Of a DNA stretch of 16,291 nt, positions 7,128 to 13,909 are shown in pieces. Below the pieces are notes generated by a model that made no database searches, was not told where the DNA came from, and saw only the letters and a program-made list of their open reading frames with translations. Within the stretch, counting starts at the first letter, position 1. Each line of letters starts with the position of its first letter. Source of the stretch: Bacillota bacterium. Lineage in GTDB: Bacteria > Bacillota > Clostridia > Peptostreptococcales > Natronincolaceae. A program made the position numbers and the translations under genes. The stretch covers positions 1 to 16,291 of the forward strand of contig JAEWHG010000003.1 in assembly GCA_023387935.1 (NCBI GenBank), read 5' to 3'.

Positions 7128-7196
7128 ATGTTAAGTGACCTGATTGAACAATGCGACTGTGTAAATATGATTACTAAAAAATTTATTATATTTTAA
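7128..7196 (+). CDS. Possible 22-codon leader ORF overlapping the livJ ribosome site
   Basis: An ATG at 7128 follows AGGGGGTGG (7109-7117), a plausible ribosome site about 10 nt away. The frame runs 22 codons and ends with TAA at 7194-7196, which overlaps the livJ AAGGAG (7195-7200). It encodes MLSDLIEQCDCVNMITKKFI plus two residues; four Ile, two Leu and one Val are among the 22. The layout suggests translational coupling to livJ or a leader peptide. It is short enough to arise by chance in AT-rich DNA, so this is a candidate only. The surrounding 7101-7208 segment holds nothing else I can support. Confidence 0.3.
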   Translation: MLSDLIEQCDCVNMITKKFIIF

Positions 7197-7208
7197 GGAG
7201 CGATAAAA

Positions 7209-8375
7209 ATGAAAAGAAAATTAGCTTTATTTATGTCTGCTTTAGTAGCTTCTAGCTTTTTAGCAGGATGTTCTCCACAATCCACTTCGTCAGATAATTC
7301 TGAAACAATAAAAGTTGGTCTAAATTACGAACTTTCTGGCCCCGTTTCAACATATGGCCAAAGTTTAACGGCAGGTATTGAGTTTGCCATGGAAGAAATT
7401 AATACAAATGGCGGAGTACTTGGAAAGCAAATTGAGATTGTTAAGGTTGATAACAAATCTGATACTGCTGAAGCTGCTAACGTTTCCACTAGACTTGCAA
7501 CTAGAGATAAAGTTGTTGCAATACTAGGAGCTGCAACTTCAGGAAATACTAAAGCAGCACTTCCACCAGCTGTACAAAATAAAGTTCCTCTAATATCTGC
7601 ATCTGCTACAGCAGATGATGTTACTGTTGATAGTAAAGGAAATGTAAGAGAATATGTATTTAAAACTTGCTTTAGCGATTCATTCCAAGGTGTAACAATG
7701 GCAAATTTTGCGGCCCAGGATTTAACCCTTAAAAATGCAGCGATCCTTCTAGATAATACAAATGACTATAGTAAGGGCCTTGCTAAAAGCTTTAATGAAA
7801 CCTTTAGCTCACTTGGTGGAACTATAGTTGCTGAAGAAGCATATGTAGCGAAAGATACAGATTTTAAGGCGGTTTTAACAAAAATTAAGGCTACAAACCC
7901 AGAAGTACTATATGTTCCAGGATACTATGAAGAAGTGGGATTAATAGTAAAGCAAGCTAGAGAATTAGGACTTACCGTTCCTGTACTTGGTGGAGACGGT
8001 TTTGATTCACCAAAACTTGCAGAAATTGCAGGTTCAGAAGCTCTAGAGAATGTTTTTTACACCAATCACTACTCACCTTCAGATGATACACCTGAGGTTG
8101 TTAATTTCCAAAAATCATTTAAAGCAAAATACAATAACGATGCAGATGCTTTCAATGCTTTAGGATATGACCTTGCATACTTCCTTGCAGATGCTGTAGA
8201 AAGAGCAGGAGAAGCTGATCCTGAGAAAGTTAAAGATGCTTTAGCATCAACTGTAGACTTTAAAGGTATAACAGGAACTCTTTCAATTGATGAATTCCAC
8301 AATCCAGTAAAATCTGTAACAATTCTTAAAGTAGTAGAAGGAGTCCCTACATTCCTTAAAAAATTAGAGCCTTAA
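7209..8375 (+). CDS. livJ: Branched-chain amino acid ABC transporter substrate-binding lipoprotein (LivJ-type)
   Basis: Captures Leu/Ile/Val (or a related amino acid) outside the membrane and delivers it to LivHM. 388 aa, normal for the family. Lipoprotein signal: MKRK, hydrophobic core, lipobox LAGC with the lipidated cysteine at residue 21. The mature part starts IKVGLNYELSGPVSTYGQSL and continues GIEFAMEEINTNGGVLGKQIE, the classic Peripla_BP_6 opening. Later family landmarks are ILGAATSGNTKA, the LYVPGYYEEVG region and the AFNALGYDLAYFLADAVERAG helix. AAGGAG (7195-7200) precedes the ATG by 8 nt. It is the first gene of the operon and lies behind an Ile T-box, which supports branched-chain amino acids as the substrate. 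Confidence 0.96.
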   Translation: MKRKLALFMSALVASSFLAGCSPQSTSSDNSETIKVGLNYELSGPVSTYGQSLTAGIEFAMEEINTNGGVLGKQIEIVKVDNKSDTAEAANVSTRLATRDKVVAILGAATSGNTKAALPPAVQNKVPLISASATADDVTVDSKGNVREYVFKTCFSDSFQGVTMANFAAQDLTLKNAAILLDNTNDYSKGLAKSFNETFSSLGGTIVAEEAYVAKDTDFKAVLTKIKATNPEVLYVPGYYEEVGLIVKQARELGLTVPVLGGDGFDSPKLAEIAGSEALENVFYTNHYSPSDDTPEVVNFQKSFKAKYNNDADAFNALGYDLAYFLADAVERAGEADPEKVKDALASTVDFKGITGTLSIDEFHNPVKSVTILKVVEGVPTFLKKLEP

Positions 8376-8393
8376 GATATAGAAAATGCCAAA

Positions 8394-8425
8394 AAATCAG
8401 CGGGAGTTAAAACTCCCTCTGATTT
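8394..8425 (+). terminator. Intercistronic hairpin between livJ and livH
   Basis: AAATCAG (8394-8400) pairs with CTGATTT (8419-8425), and GGGAGT (8402-8407) pairs with ACTCCC (8412-8417) around a TAAA loop; a single C/T mismatch separates the two stems. No T-run follows, so it probably protects the livJ 3' end or slows read-through and does not end the transcript. It parallels the hairpin after oppA. Confidence 0.75.
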
Positions 8426-8459
8426 AATGTTCTCTTAAAATATTAGAGGGGTGACAATA

Positions 8460-9344
8460 ATGGAACAATTAATTCAACAATTAGTAAATGGGATATCCCT
8501 TGGCAGCATTTATGCATTGATCGCCCTTGGATATACAATGGTTTACGGAATAATTAATTTAATCAATTTTGCCCACGGAGAAATTTATATGGTTGGTGCT
8601 TATGTCGGTTTTGCTCTGACAACATTTCTTGGTTTAAGTTTTTTCCCAGCACTTATACTCTCTATGGCTGTAACAAGTATTCTTGGTATGATTATTGAAA
8701 AAGTGGCCTATAAGCCACTTAGAAATTCATCTAAAATAACTGCTTTAATAACTGCAATAAGCGTATCTTTATTTTTGCAATATGGAATGATGTATTTTGT
8801 TAAGGCGGAAACTAGAACCTTTCCAACTCTTTTACCAAAAACACAGATTAAAATTCTTAACACTGGCGCTGTTTTAGACATTACTAATGTTTATATACTA
8901 GTTATTACAATATCTTTAATGATTCTTCTTCAGTATATTGTACATAAAACAAAAACTGGAAAAGCTATGAGGGCTGTATCCCTAGATTCGGATGCTGCAC
9001 AATTAATGGGTATCGATGTAAATAAAACAATCTCCGCTACATTTGCAATAGGATCTGCTCTTGCAGGAGCAGCAGGGGTGCTAGTTGGCGTATACTATAA
9101 CTCAATAAATCCTCTTATGGGTTCAGGCCCTGGACTTAAGGCCTTTATCGCAGCAGTAATAGGCGGAATAGGAATCATACCAGGCGCTGTATTTGGAGGC
9201 TTTTTCTTAGGAATAACAGAAACTATTGTAAGTGCATTTGGCGGCTCTCTTTATAAAGATGCGGTGGCATTTGCAATACTAATAGTCGTGCTTTTAGTAA
9301 GACCTACTGGCTTACTAGGCAAAAATGTAAAAGAAAAAGTTTAA
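8460..9344 (+). CDS. livH: Branched-chain amino acid ABC transporter permease LivH
   Basis: Membrane permease, 294 aa. The N-terminus LIQQLVNGISLGSIYALIALGY followed by TMVYGIINLINFAHGEIYMVGAY is the diagnostic LivH sequence. Multiple hydrophobic helices span the protein. The ATPase-docking segment is AVSLDSDAAQLMGIDVNKTI. The C-terminal GGIGIIPGAVFGGFFLG and LLVRPTGLLGK are also typical. The start is taken as ATG at 8460, 8 nt after AGAGGGG (8445-8451). An in-frame GTG at 8451 lies inside that ribosome site and is unlikely to be used. Confidence 0.95.
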   Translation: MEQLIQQLVNGISLGSIYALIALGYTMVYGIINLINFAHGEIYMVGAYVGFALTTFLGLSFFPALILSMAVTSILGMIIEKVAYKPLRNSSKITALITAISVSLFLQYGMMYFVKAETRTFPTLLPKTQIKILNTGAVLDITNVYILVITISLMILLQYIVHKTKTGKAMRAVSLDSDAAQLMGIDVNKTISATFAIGSALAGAAGVLVGVYYNSINPLMGSGPGLKAFIAAVIGGIGIIPGAVFGGFFLGITETIVSAFGGSLYKDAVAFAILIVVLLVRPTGLLGKNVKEKV

Positions 9345-9361
9345 AATAGGAGGTGTAGAAA

Positions 9362-10321
9362 ATGAATTTTTTAAATAAGAAAGCTATGCTCAATCTATTC
9401 GTAATCGTTGGGGCTTATATAATAGTTGAGCTTCTAATAAGAACTGGATTTATAGATTCATATATCATGCTTAACATTGTACTGATAGGAATTAATATCA
9501 TACTAGCAATTGGACTAAATCTTATTACAGGATTTACAGGACAGCTCTCCCTCGGTCATGCTGCCTTTATGTCTGTTGGTGCTTATGCTTCCGGTATACT
9601 TACAACAAAGTTTGGTATGCCATTTATCGTAGGTATTTTAGGTGCTGCAATATTAGCAGCAGTTGCAGGTATCATCATCGGGATTCCAACTTTAAGGCTT
9701 AAAGGAGATTATCTCGCTATTGCAACCCTTGGTTTTGGCGAAATTGTTAGAATTATTGGACTTAATACAGACTATATAGGCGGTGCTATCGGGCTTAATG
9801 ACATTCCTCAATATACAAATTGGACTTGGCTGTATATATGCATTGTGGCAACCGTTCTAATCATTAGCAACTTTATTCAATCTTATAACGGAAGAGCATG
9901 TATATCCATAAGAGAAGATGAAATCGCTTCTGAAGCTATGGGAGTAAATACAACTTACTATAAGGTTCTTGTATTTACAATTGGTGCCTTCTTTGCTGGA
10001 ATAGCTGGCGCTTTATATGCTAATTACTTCTACTTCATAAAGCCTGACTCTTTTGGGTTTATGAAGTCAATAGATATCCTTGTAATCGTTGTTTTAGGTG
10101 GATTAGGAAGTATTCCTGGTTCAATAATCGGAGCTATTCTTCTCTCTGTAATATCCGTATTCCTTCAAGGGATACCAGAGCTTCGCATGGTTGTTTATGC
10201 CGTTATTCTATTCCTAATAATGCTTTATAGACCTCAAGGTCTTATGGGCAAAAGTGAACTTAAATTATTTAAGAAAAGAGGTGTTTCAAATGAGCCTGCT
10301 TCAAGTAAGCAATCTGCATAA
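9362..10321 (+). CDS. livM: Branched-chain amino acid ABC transporter permease LivM
   Basis: Second permease subunit, 319 aa. Diagnostic segments are IGLNLITGFTGQLSLGHAAF (about residues 50-69), then MSVGAY, TLRLKGDYLAIATLGFGEI, the EAA-type SIREDEIASEAMGVNTTYYK, and GGLGSIPGSIIGA. Many hydrophobic helices are present throughout. AGGAGG (9349-9354) lies 7 nt before the ATG. Its last 32 bases overlap the livG start in another frame, so the hydrophilic C-terminal tail (FKKRGVSNEPASSKQSA) also encodes the livG ribosome site and first codons. Confidence 0.95.
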   Translation: MNFLNKKAMLNLFVIVGAYIIVELLIRTGFIDSYIMLNIVLIGINIILAIGLNLITGFTGQLSLGHAAFMSVGAYASGILTTKFGMPFIVGILGAAILAAVAGIIIGIPTLRLKGDYLAIATLGFGEIVRIIGLNTDYIGGAIGLNDIPQYTNWTWLYICIVATVLIISNFIQSYNGRACISIREDEIASEAMGVNTTYYKVLVFTIGAFFAGIAGALYANYFYFIKPDSFGFMKSIDILVIVVLGGLGSIPGSIIGAILLSVISVFLQGIPELRMVVYAVILFLIMLYRPQGLMGKSELKLFKKRGVSNEPASSKQSA

Positions 10322-11060
10322 ATCTTTCAGTGGCGTAAAGGCTATTTCAGATATAAATCTATCAATTAATACTGGTGAAATAGTTGGCGTAATCGGTCCA
10401 AATGGTGCTGGCAAAACAACCTTCTTTAACCTATTAACAGGAATTTATACTCCTAGCTCAGGAGAAATAACCTATAATTTAGATAAAAAAATAACCTCAA
10501 AGGATTTCAAACCTTACAAAATGCCGAAATATGGTATAGCTAGAACCTTTCAAAATATTAGGCTTTTTAAAAACATGACCGTATTTGATAACGTACTTAT
10601 TGGCTATCATAATAATTTATCCTATGGCGTACTCCCTGCATTATTTCGTTTTCCCTCCTTCTATAAAAACGAAGATCAAGCAAGAAAGGAAGCGCTCGAG
10701 CTTCTAAAGGTTTTTAATCTATATGAAAAAAAAGATGACCTTGCTAGTAATCTTCCTTACGGAGAACAAAGAAAATTAGAAATTGCAAGAGCTCTTGCCA
10801 CTAAACCAAAGCTTCTCCTATTAGATGAGCCTGCAGCTGGAATGAATCCACAAGAAACGAATGAGCTTACAAAGCTTATCACTTGGATTAGAGAGCAGTT
10901 TGATTTAACAATAATTCTTATTGAACATGATATGTCCTTAGTAATGTCTATATGTGATGAGATTTTCGTATTTGATTATGGAAATTTAATTGCAAGTGGT
11001 GTGCCGAGTGAGGTTCAAAACAATCCACGAGTTATAAAAGCTTATCTAGGAGGTGAGTAA
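10290..11060 (+). CDS. livG: Branched-chain amino acid ABC transporter ATP-binding protein LivG
   Basis: Cytoplasmic ATPase, 256 aa. Walker A GPNGAGKTT (36-44), Q-loop in RTFQNIRLF (86-94), the LivG-type signature LPYGEQRKLEIARAL (155-169), Walker B LLLLDEP (175-181) followed by AAGMNPQET, and the switch histidine in IEHD (H213). The C-terminal NNPRVIKAYLGGE is typical of LivG. The start is placed at 10290, 7 nt after GAGGTG, inside the end of livM. An upstream in-frame ATG at 10254 has no ribosome site and would add 12 residues not seen in the family. Stop TAA is directly followed by the livF ATG. Confidence 0.95.
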   Translation: MSLLQVSNLHKSFSGVKAISDINLSINTGEIVGVIGPNGAGKTTFFNLLTGIYTPSSGEITYNLDKKITSKDFKPYKMPKYGIARTFQNIRLFKNMTVFDNVLIGYHNNLSYGVLPALFRFPSFYKNEDQARKEALELLKVFNLYEKKDDLASNLPYGEQRKLEIARALATKPKLLLLDEPAAGMNPQETNELTKLITWIREQFDLTIILIEHDMSLVMSICDEIFVFDYGNLIASGVPSEVQNNPRVIKAYLGGE

Positions 11061-11765
11061 ATGCTAGAACTACAGAATTTAAATGTTTATTATGGAGCTA
11101 TTCATGCTTTAAAAGATATTAACCTTAAAATTAATGAGGGAGAAATTGTTACACTTATTGGTGCAAATGGCGCTGGAAAAACAACCACCCTTCGTTCTAT
11201 ATCCGGTATTGAAAAACCTAAATCTGGCAAAATAATTTATAATGGTCAAGAATTGAATGCACAGTCTGCTTCAAGCATTGTAAAATTAGGAATCTCTCAC
11301 GTTCCGGAAGGAAGGCGAGTTTTTTCAACAATGAGTGTTTTAGAAAACCTTGAAATAGGAGCCTATACAAGAACTGATAAGGCAGAAATAAAAAAAGATA
11401 TGGATCATATTTTTTCCCTATTTCCAAGACTGCTAGAGAGAAAAACACAATTTGCAGGTACACTGTCTGGTGGAGAACAGCAGATGCTAGCCATTGGACG
11501 CGCTCTACTTTCTAGACCTAAGCTACTACTCCTTGACGAACCATCCATGGGACTTGCTCCTATCATTGTTAAAGAGATTTTTTCAATAGTAAAGAACATA
11601 AATAATGATGGTACTACGGTTCTATTAATTGAACAAAATGCTAATATGGCACTTCAATGTGCTGATAGAGCGTATATAATTCAGAATGGGCAAATTGATA
11701 TAGAAGGTAAAGCGAAGGATCTTCTTAATGATGATACAGTAAAGAAAGCTTATCTTGGTGGATAA
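11061..11765 (+). CDS. livF: Branched-chain amino acid ABC transporter ATP-binding protein LivF
   Basis: Second cytoplasmic ATPase, 234 aa. Walker A GANGAGKTT (34-42), the LivF-specific VPEGRRVF (81-88), signature LSGGEQQ (135-141), Walker B LLLLDEP (155-161) followed by SMGLAP, and IEQN in place of IEHD, normal for LivF. The C-terminus VKKAYLGG is standard. The ribosome site GGAGGTG lies in the last codons of livG and the ATG begins at the base after the livG stop, so translation is coupled. It is the last gene of the operon. Confidence 0.96.
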   Translation: MLELQNLNVYYGAIHALKDINLKINEGEIVTLIGANGAGKTTTLRSISGIEKPKSGKIIYNGQELNAQSASSIVKLGISHVPEGRRVFSTMSVLENLEIGAYTRTDKAEIKKDMDHIFSLFPRLLERKTQFAGTLSGGEQQMLAIGRALLSRPKLLLLDEPSMGLAPIIVKEIFSIVKNINNDGTTVLLIEQNANMALQCADRAYIIQNGQIDIEGKAKDLLNDDTVKKAYLGG

Positions 11766-11778
11766 TAGCAATTTTAGA

Positions 11779-11813
11779 CTCAAAGGTTATACTCCTTTGA
11801 GCCTTTTCTTTTC
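11779..11813 (+). terminator. Intrinsic terminator after livF
   Basis: CTCAAAGG (11779-11786) pairs with CCTTTGAG (11794-11801) around a 7-nt loop, followed by the T-rich CCTTTTCTTTTC. It closes the liv operon 14 bp after the livF stop. Confidence 0.85.
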
Positions 11814-11895
11814 TAAACGCATTAGGACAAATTTTCTTTATCTCTACAAACTACTACCTCAATTTAAAGTATTAATGCAATAGTTCAATATTATA

Positions 11896-11904
11896 TGGTA
11901 TAAT
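11896..11904 (+). promoter_or_regulatory. Extended -10 promoter for the MATE gene
   Basis: TGGTATAAT is a perfect extended -10 (TGnTATAAT). No convincing -35 lies 17 bp upstream (TGCAAT), which an extended -10 can tolerate. Transcription would start near 11911, about 26 nt before the terminator-like hairpin and about 72 nt before the MATE start codon. Confidence 0.65.
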
Positions 11905-11936
11905 ATAATACAAATTTAAAAAATAAAGGAAAGCTT

Positions 11937-11960
11937 AAAAGCATCGGAGATGCTTTTTTT
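11937..11960 (+). terminator. Terminator hairpin in the MATE gene leader
   Basis: AAAAGCATC (11937-11945), loop GGA, GATGCTTTT (11949-11957), and more Ts to 11960. This is a compact intrinsic terminator lying between the promoter and the ribosome site of the MATE gene (GGAAGGTGG, 11970-11978). Such a position usually means transcription attenuation, but no recognisable aptamer fits in the short upstream leader. It may alternatively end a small RNA of about 50 nt. Confidence 0.75.
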
Positions 11961-11982
11961 GTGTGGAATGGAAGGTGGAAAA

Positions 11983-13353
11983 ATGAGACAAGAAAGTTTA
12001 AACACTAAGAAATCGAATCAATCAATCTTTTATAGTACCTTATTAAAGTTAGCAGTACCCATTGTTATACAAAATCTTATTACATCCTCTATCAATATGG
12101 TAGACACTGTAATGATAGGGAAAATTGGAGAAGTTGAAATTGCAGCCGTAGGTATAGCGAATCAATACTTCTTCTTATTCAACCTTCTAATAATTGGTTT
12201 AACAAGTGGTGCTGGAGTATTTATATCTCAATATTGGGGTAAAAAAGATAAAGAAAATATCCGAAGAATCCTAGGCTTCAGTCTAATAACCAGCGTAATA
12301 TTTTCTGTTCTTTTTACAATACTAGCATTACTAATGCCAGAAAAAATAATGGTATTATTTAATAAGGACCCTTATGTAATTCAACTTGGAGTAGATTATT
12401 TAAAAATAGTTTCTATAAGCTATATTTTTACTGCAATCTCCTTAGTATTCGGTGTATCCTCCCGCTGTGTTGAAGATACTGTTGCACCTATGTTCGTTAG
12501 TATACTAGCTCTATTTACAAATGCTACCTTAAATTATATCTTTATCTTTGGCCATTTAGGATTTCCTGCCATGGGCGTAAAGGGAGCTGCTATTGCTACC
12601 TTAATTGCTAGAATAGTTGAAGCCCTGGTTCTAGTATTATATATTTATTACAAAAAAGGTGTTTTAGCAGCTAAATGGAAACAAATGGTGGATATAAATA
12701 AAAACTTTGTTCAAAAAACTATGCACACTGTTATTCCTGTAGTTATAAACGATATGTTCTGGGCAGTAGCCTCTATTATTTACTCAATTTCTTATGGCAA
12801 CTTGGGAACACAGGCTATGGCTGCTGTGCAGATTACAACAACGATCCAAAATGTTTTTATGGTTCTTTCATTTGGTCTTGCCAATGGTTCTGCTGTAATG
12901 ATAGGTAATAAGGTTGGAGCTGGAAATATAGATGAGGCTCAGGAATATACAAAAAGATTTGTAAAGCTTTCTGTTCTCGTAGGACTGTTTATAGGAGGTT
13001 TACTTGCAATTAGTGCTACTACTGTACTTTCCTTCTTTAATGTTTCTAAAGAAGTATACACTAGTGCGTTAAGAATCTTATATATCACTTCTCTTATAAT
13101 GGCTATAAAAGTTCTTGGAGTAGTTATTATAGTTGGAATTTTAAGGGGCGGTGGGGATGCAACCCATGCGCTTAAGGTAGAAGCCTTAACTATGTGGTTA
13201 GTAGGAGTTCCTCTAGCGTTATTAGGATCATTTGTATTTAAATTCCCTGTAGAAGTAGTAGTATTAATGGTTGGCCTAGAAGAAGTTGCAAAGGTTGCTT
13301 TTTCAATTAAAAGATTACGAAATAGTGATTGGATACGTCAGGTTACTATGTAA
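11983..13353 (+). CDS. MATE-family multidrug/cation efflux transporter
   Basis: Membrane antiporter that exports drugs or other small molecules using a Na+ or H+ gradient. 456 aa, the usual MATE length, with a hydrophobic pattern that fits about 12 helices. Family landmarks include AVPIVIQNLITSSINMVDTV followed by MIGKIG, GLTSGAGVFISQYWGKKD, the first-half NATLNYIFIFGHLGFPAMGV with KGAAIATLIAR, the second-half repeat beginning PVVINDMFWA, and ILRGGGDATHALK near the end. The start is set at 11983 because GGAAGGTGG lies just before it. An in-frame ATG at 11950 falls inside the terminator hairpin and is not credible. The gene stands alone between two terminators. The subfamily (MepA/NorM/DinF) and substrate cannot be assigned. 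Confidence 0.93.
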   Translation: MRQESLNTKKSNQSIFYSTLLKLAVPIVIQNLITSSINMVDTVMIGKIGEVEIAAVGIANQYFFLFNLLIIGLTSGAGVFISQYWGKKDKENIRRILGFSLITSVIFSVLFTILALLMPEKIMVLFNKDPYVIQLGVDYLKIVSISYIFTAISLVFGVSSRCVEDTVAPMFVSILALFTNATLNYIFIFGHLGFPAMGVKGAAIATLIARIVEALVLVLYIYYKKGVLAAKWKQMVDINKNFVQKTMHTVIPVVINDMFWAVASIIYSISYGNLGTQAMAAVQITTTIQNVFMVLSFGLANGSAVMIGNKVGAGNIDEAQEYTKRFVKLSVLVGLFIGGLLAISATTVLSFFNVSKEVYTSALRILYITSLIMAIKVLGVVIIVGILRGGGDATHALKVEALTMWLVGVPLALLGSFVFKFPVEVVVLMVGLEEVAKVAFSIKRLRNSDWIRQVTM

Positions 13354-13357
13354 ATAC

Positions 13358-13393
13358 TATATAAGTTTTATACGGTTCAATTTCAAAAGGTCT
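13358..13393 (+). repeat. Diverged direct repeat, copy 1
   Basis: A 36-bp segment (begins TATATAAG, ends AAAAGGTCT) aligns without gaps to 13707-13742 with 30 of 36 identical bases. It leads into the MATE terminator. Copy 2 leads into a second hairpin of the same design, and the transposase remnant lies between the two. Confidence 0.55.
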
Positions 13394-13437
13394 AGCTCTT
13401 CCATAATGAAATGGATGATCTAGACCTTTTTATTTTG
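13385..13437 (+). terminator. Intrinsic terminator after the MATE gene
   Basis: AAAAGGTCTAG (13385-13395) and CTAGACCTTTT (13420-13430) are perfect complements, with an inner imperfect stem (TCTTCCAT with ATGGATGA) and a T-rich tail TTTTTATTTT. It lies 31 bp after the MATE stop. Its left flank and first arm are repeated in diverged form at 13707-13742. Confidence 0.88.
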
Positions 13438-13464
13438 AATATTATTCAATAGTCTTTCCTAACT

Positions 13465-13641
13465 CTAATATCCTACCCAATTGCCGTATGCTTCAAATCC
13501 CCCAGTTTCTTTAGCTCTTCTAACATTTTCAATAAATGTCTTCCTATCCTCATCATCTAGAAAGATATCTCTTTTATCTATTCCTCTTAACATAACATGA
13601 TAGATTCCCGTATTACTTCTTTTTCTTGCTTCTCTTGCCAT
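13465..13641 (-). pseudogene. Truncated REP-associated tyrosine transposase (RAYT, Y1_Tnp/IS200-like) N-terminus
   Basis: A 58-codon frame reading MAREARKRSNTGIYHVMLRG, then IDKRDIFLDDEDRKTFIE and ending GGFEAYGNWVGY. The GIYHVMLRG and DIFLDDED pattern is the standard opening of RAYT/Y1_Tnp proteins, which act on short palindromes using a tyrosine nucleophile and an HUH-type histidine pair. Intact members run to roughly 200 residues or more; here the frame stops where the family normally continues into the histidine pair (Y-C-L-M-x-N-H-x-H), so both catalytic elements are missing. No continuation is seen in other frames before the MATE terminator. A weak GGTGAT ribosome site precedes the ATG. 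This is a decayed fragment, not an active gene. Confidence 0.85.
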
Positions 13642-13680
13642 AATATCACCCTACTTAAGCATAACGCATTAATTACTTTG

Positions 13681-13705
13681 AGACAACTGAAACGTCCCCT
13701 TGTCT
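13681..13705. repeat. REP-like palindrome upstream of the RAYT remnant
   Basis: AGACAA (13681-13686) and TTGTCT (13700-13705) form an inverted repeat around a 13-nt loop containing ACGTCCCC. Elements of the type GTCCCC-TTGTCT commonly flank RAYT/IS200-like genes in clostridia, which fits the adjacent remnant 40 bp away. It is probably a relic of the transposase's own target palindrome. The identification is from memory of such elements. Confidence 0.5.
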
Positions 13706-13706
13706 T

Positions 13707-13742
13707 TATATAAATTTTATACTATTATATTTTAAAAGGTCT
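13707..13742 (+). repeat. Diverged direct repeat, copy 2
   Basis: The second copy of the 36-bp segment at 13358-13393, offset by 349 bp. As in copy 1, its AAAAGGTCT end is the first arm of a terminator-like hairpin. Confidence 0.55.
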
Positions 13743-13774
13743 GGTTATTCTGTAATATTAGAAAAACCAGGCCT
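13737..13774 (+). terminator. Second terminator-like hairpin (AGGTCTGG type)
   Basis: AGGTCTGGTT (13737-13746) pairs with AACCAGGCCT (13765-13774) over 10 bp, one of them a G-U wobble, with an 18-nt loop. The downstream tail CTTCATTTCC is only moderately T-rich. No gene lies directly upstream on the plus strand, so this looks like a relic copy of the MATE terminator. Confidence 0.5.
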
Positions 13775-13909
13775 CTTCATTTCCATTTAATAATTAAAAA
13801 AGTACAGAACTTTCATTGTATGTGTTTTTTTTAATATAAGAAGTAGTCATGTACGCAAGAACCCTATAAATAAATTTTGTGTCAGCTATCCATTTCTTTA
13901 AAATGACTA
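13775..13909. other. AT-rich intergenic segment with a weak minus-strand hairpin
   Basis: I see no gene here. On the minus strand, AAAGT (13813-13809) can pair with ACTTT (13803-13799), followed by Ts: a weak candidate terminator about 100 bp after the beta-propeller gene. The stem is only 5-6 bp, so this is tentative. Confidence 0.3.

Noticed and set aside
7118..7146. Internal promoter before livJ, from a perfect TTGACA at 7118-7123
   Set aside because: The sequence 17-18 bp downstream (TGATTG/GATTGA) is a poor -10, so the hexamer alone is not enough.
11950..11982. ATG at 11950 as the start of the MATE gene
   Set aside because: It falls in the descending arm of a terminator hairpin and has no ribosome site; GGAAGGTGG points to 11983.
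13642..13909. Possible CRISPR or tandem repeat in the gene-poor region
   Set aside because: Only two diverged copies of one segment and one palindrome are present; there is no regular repeat-spacer pattern.
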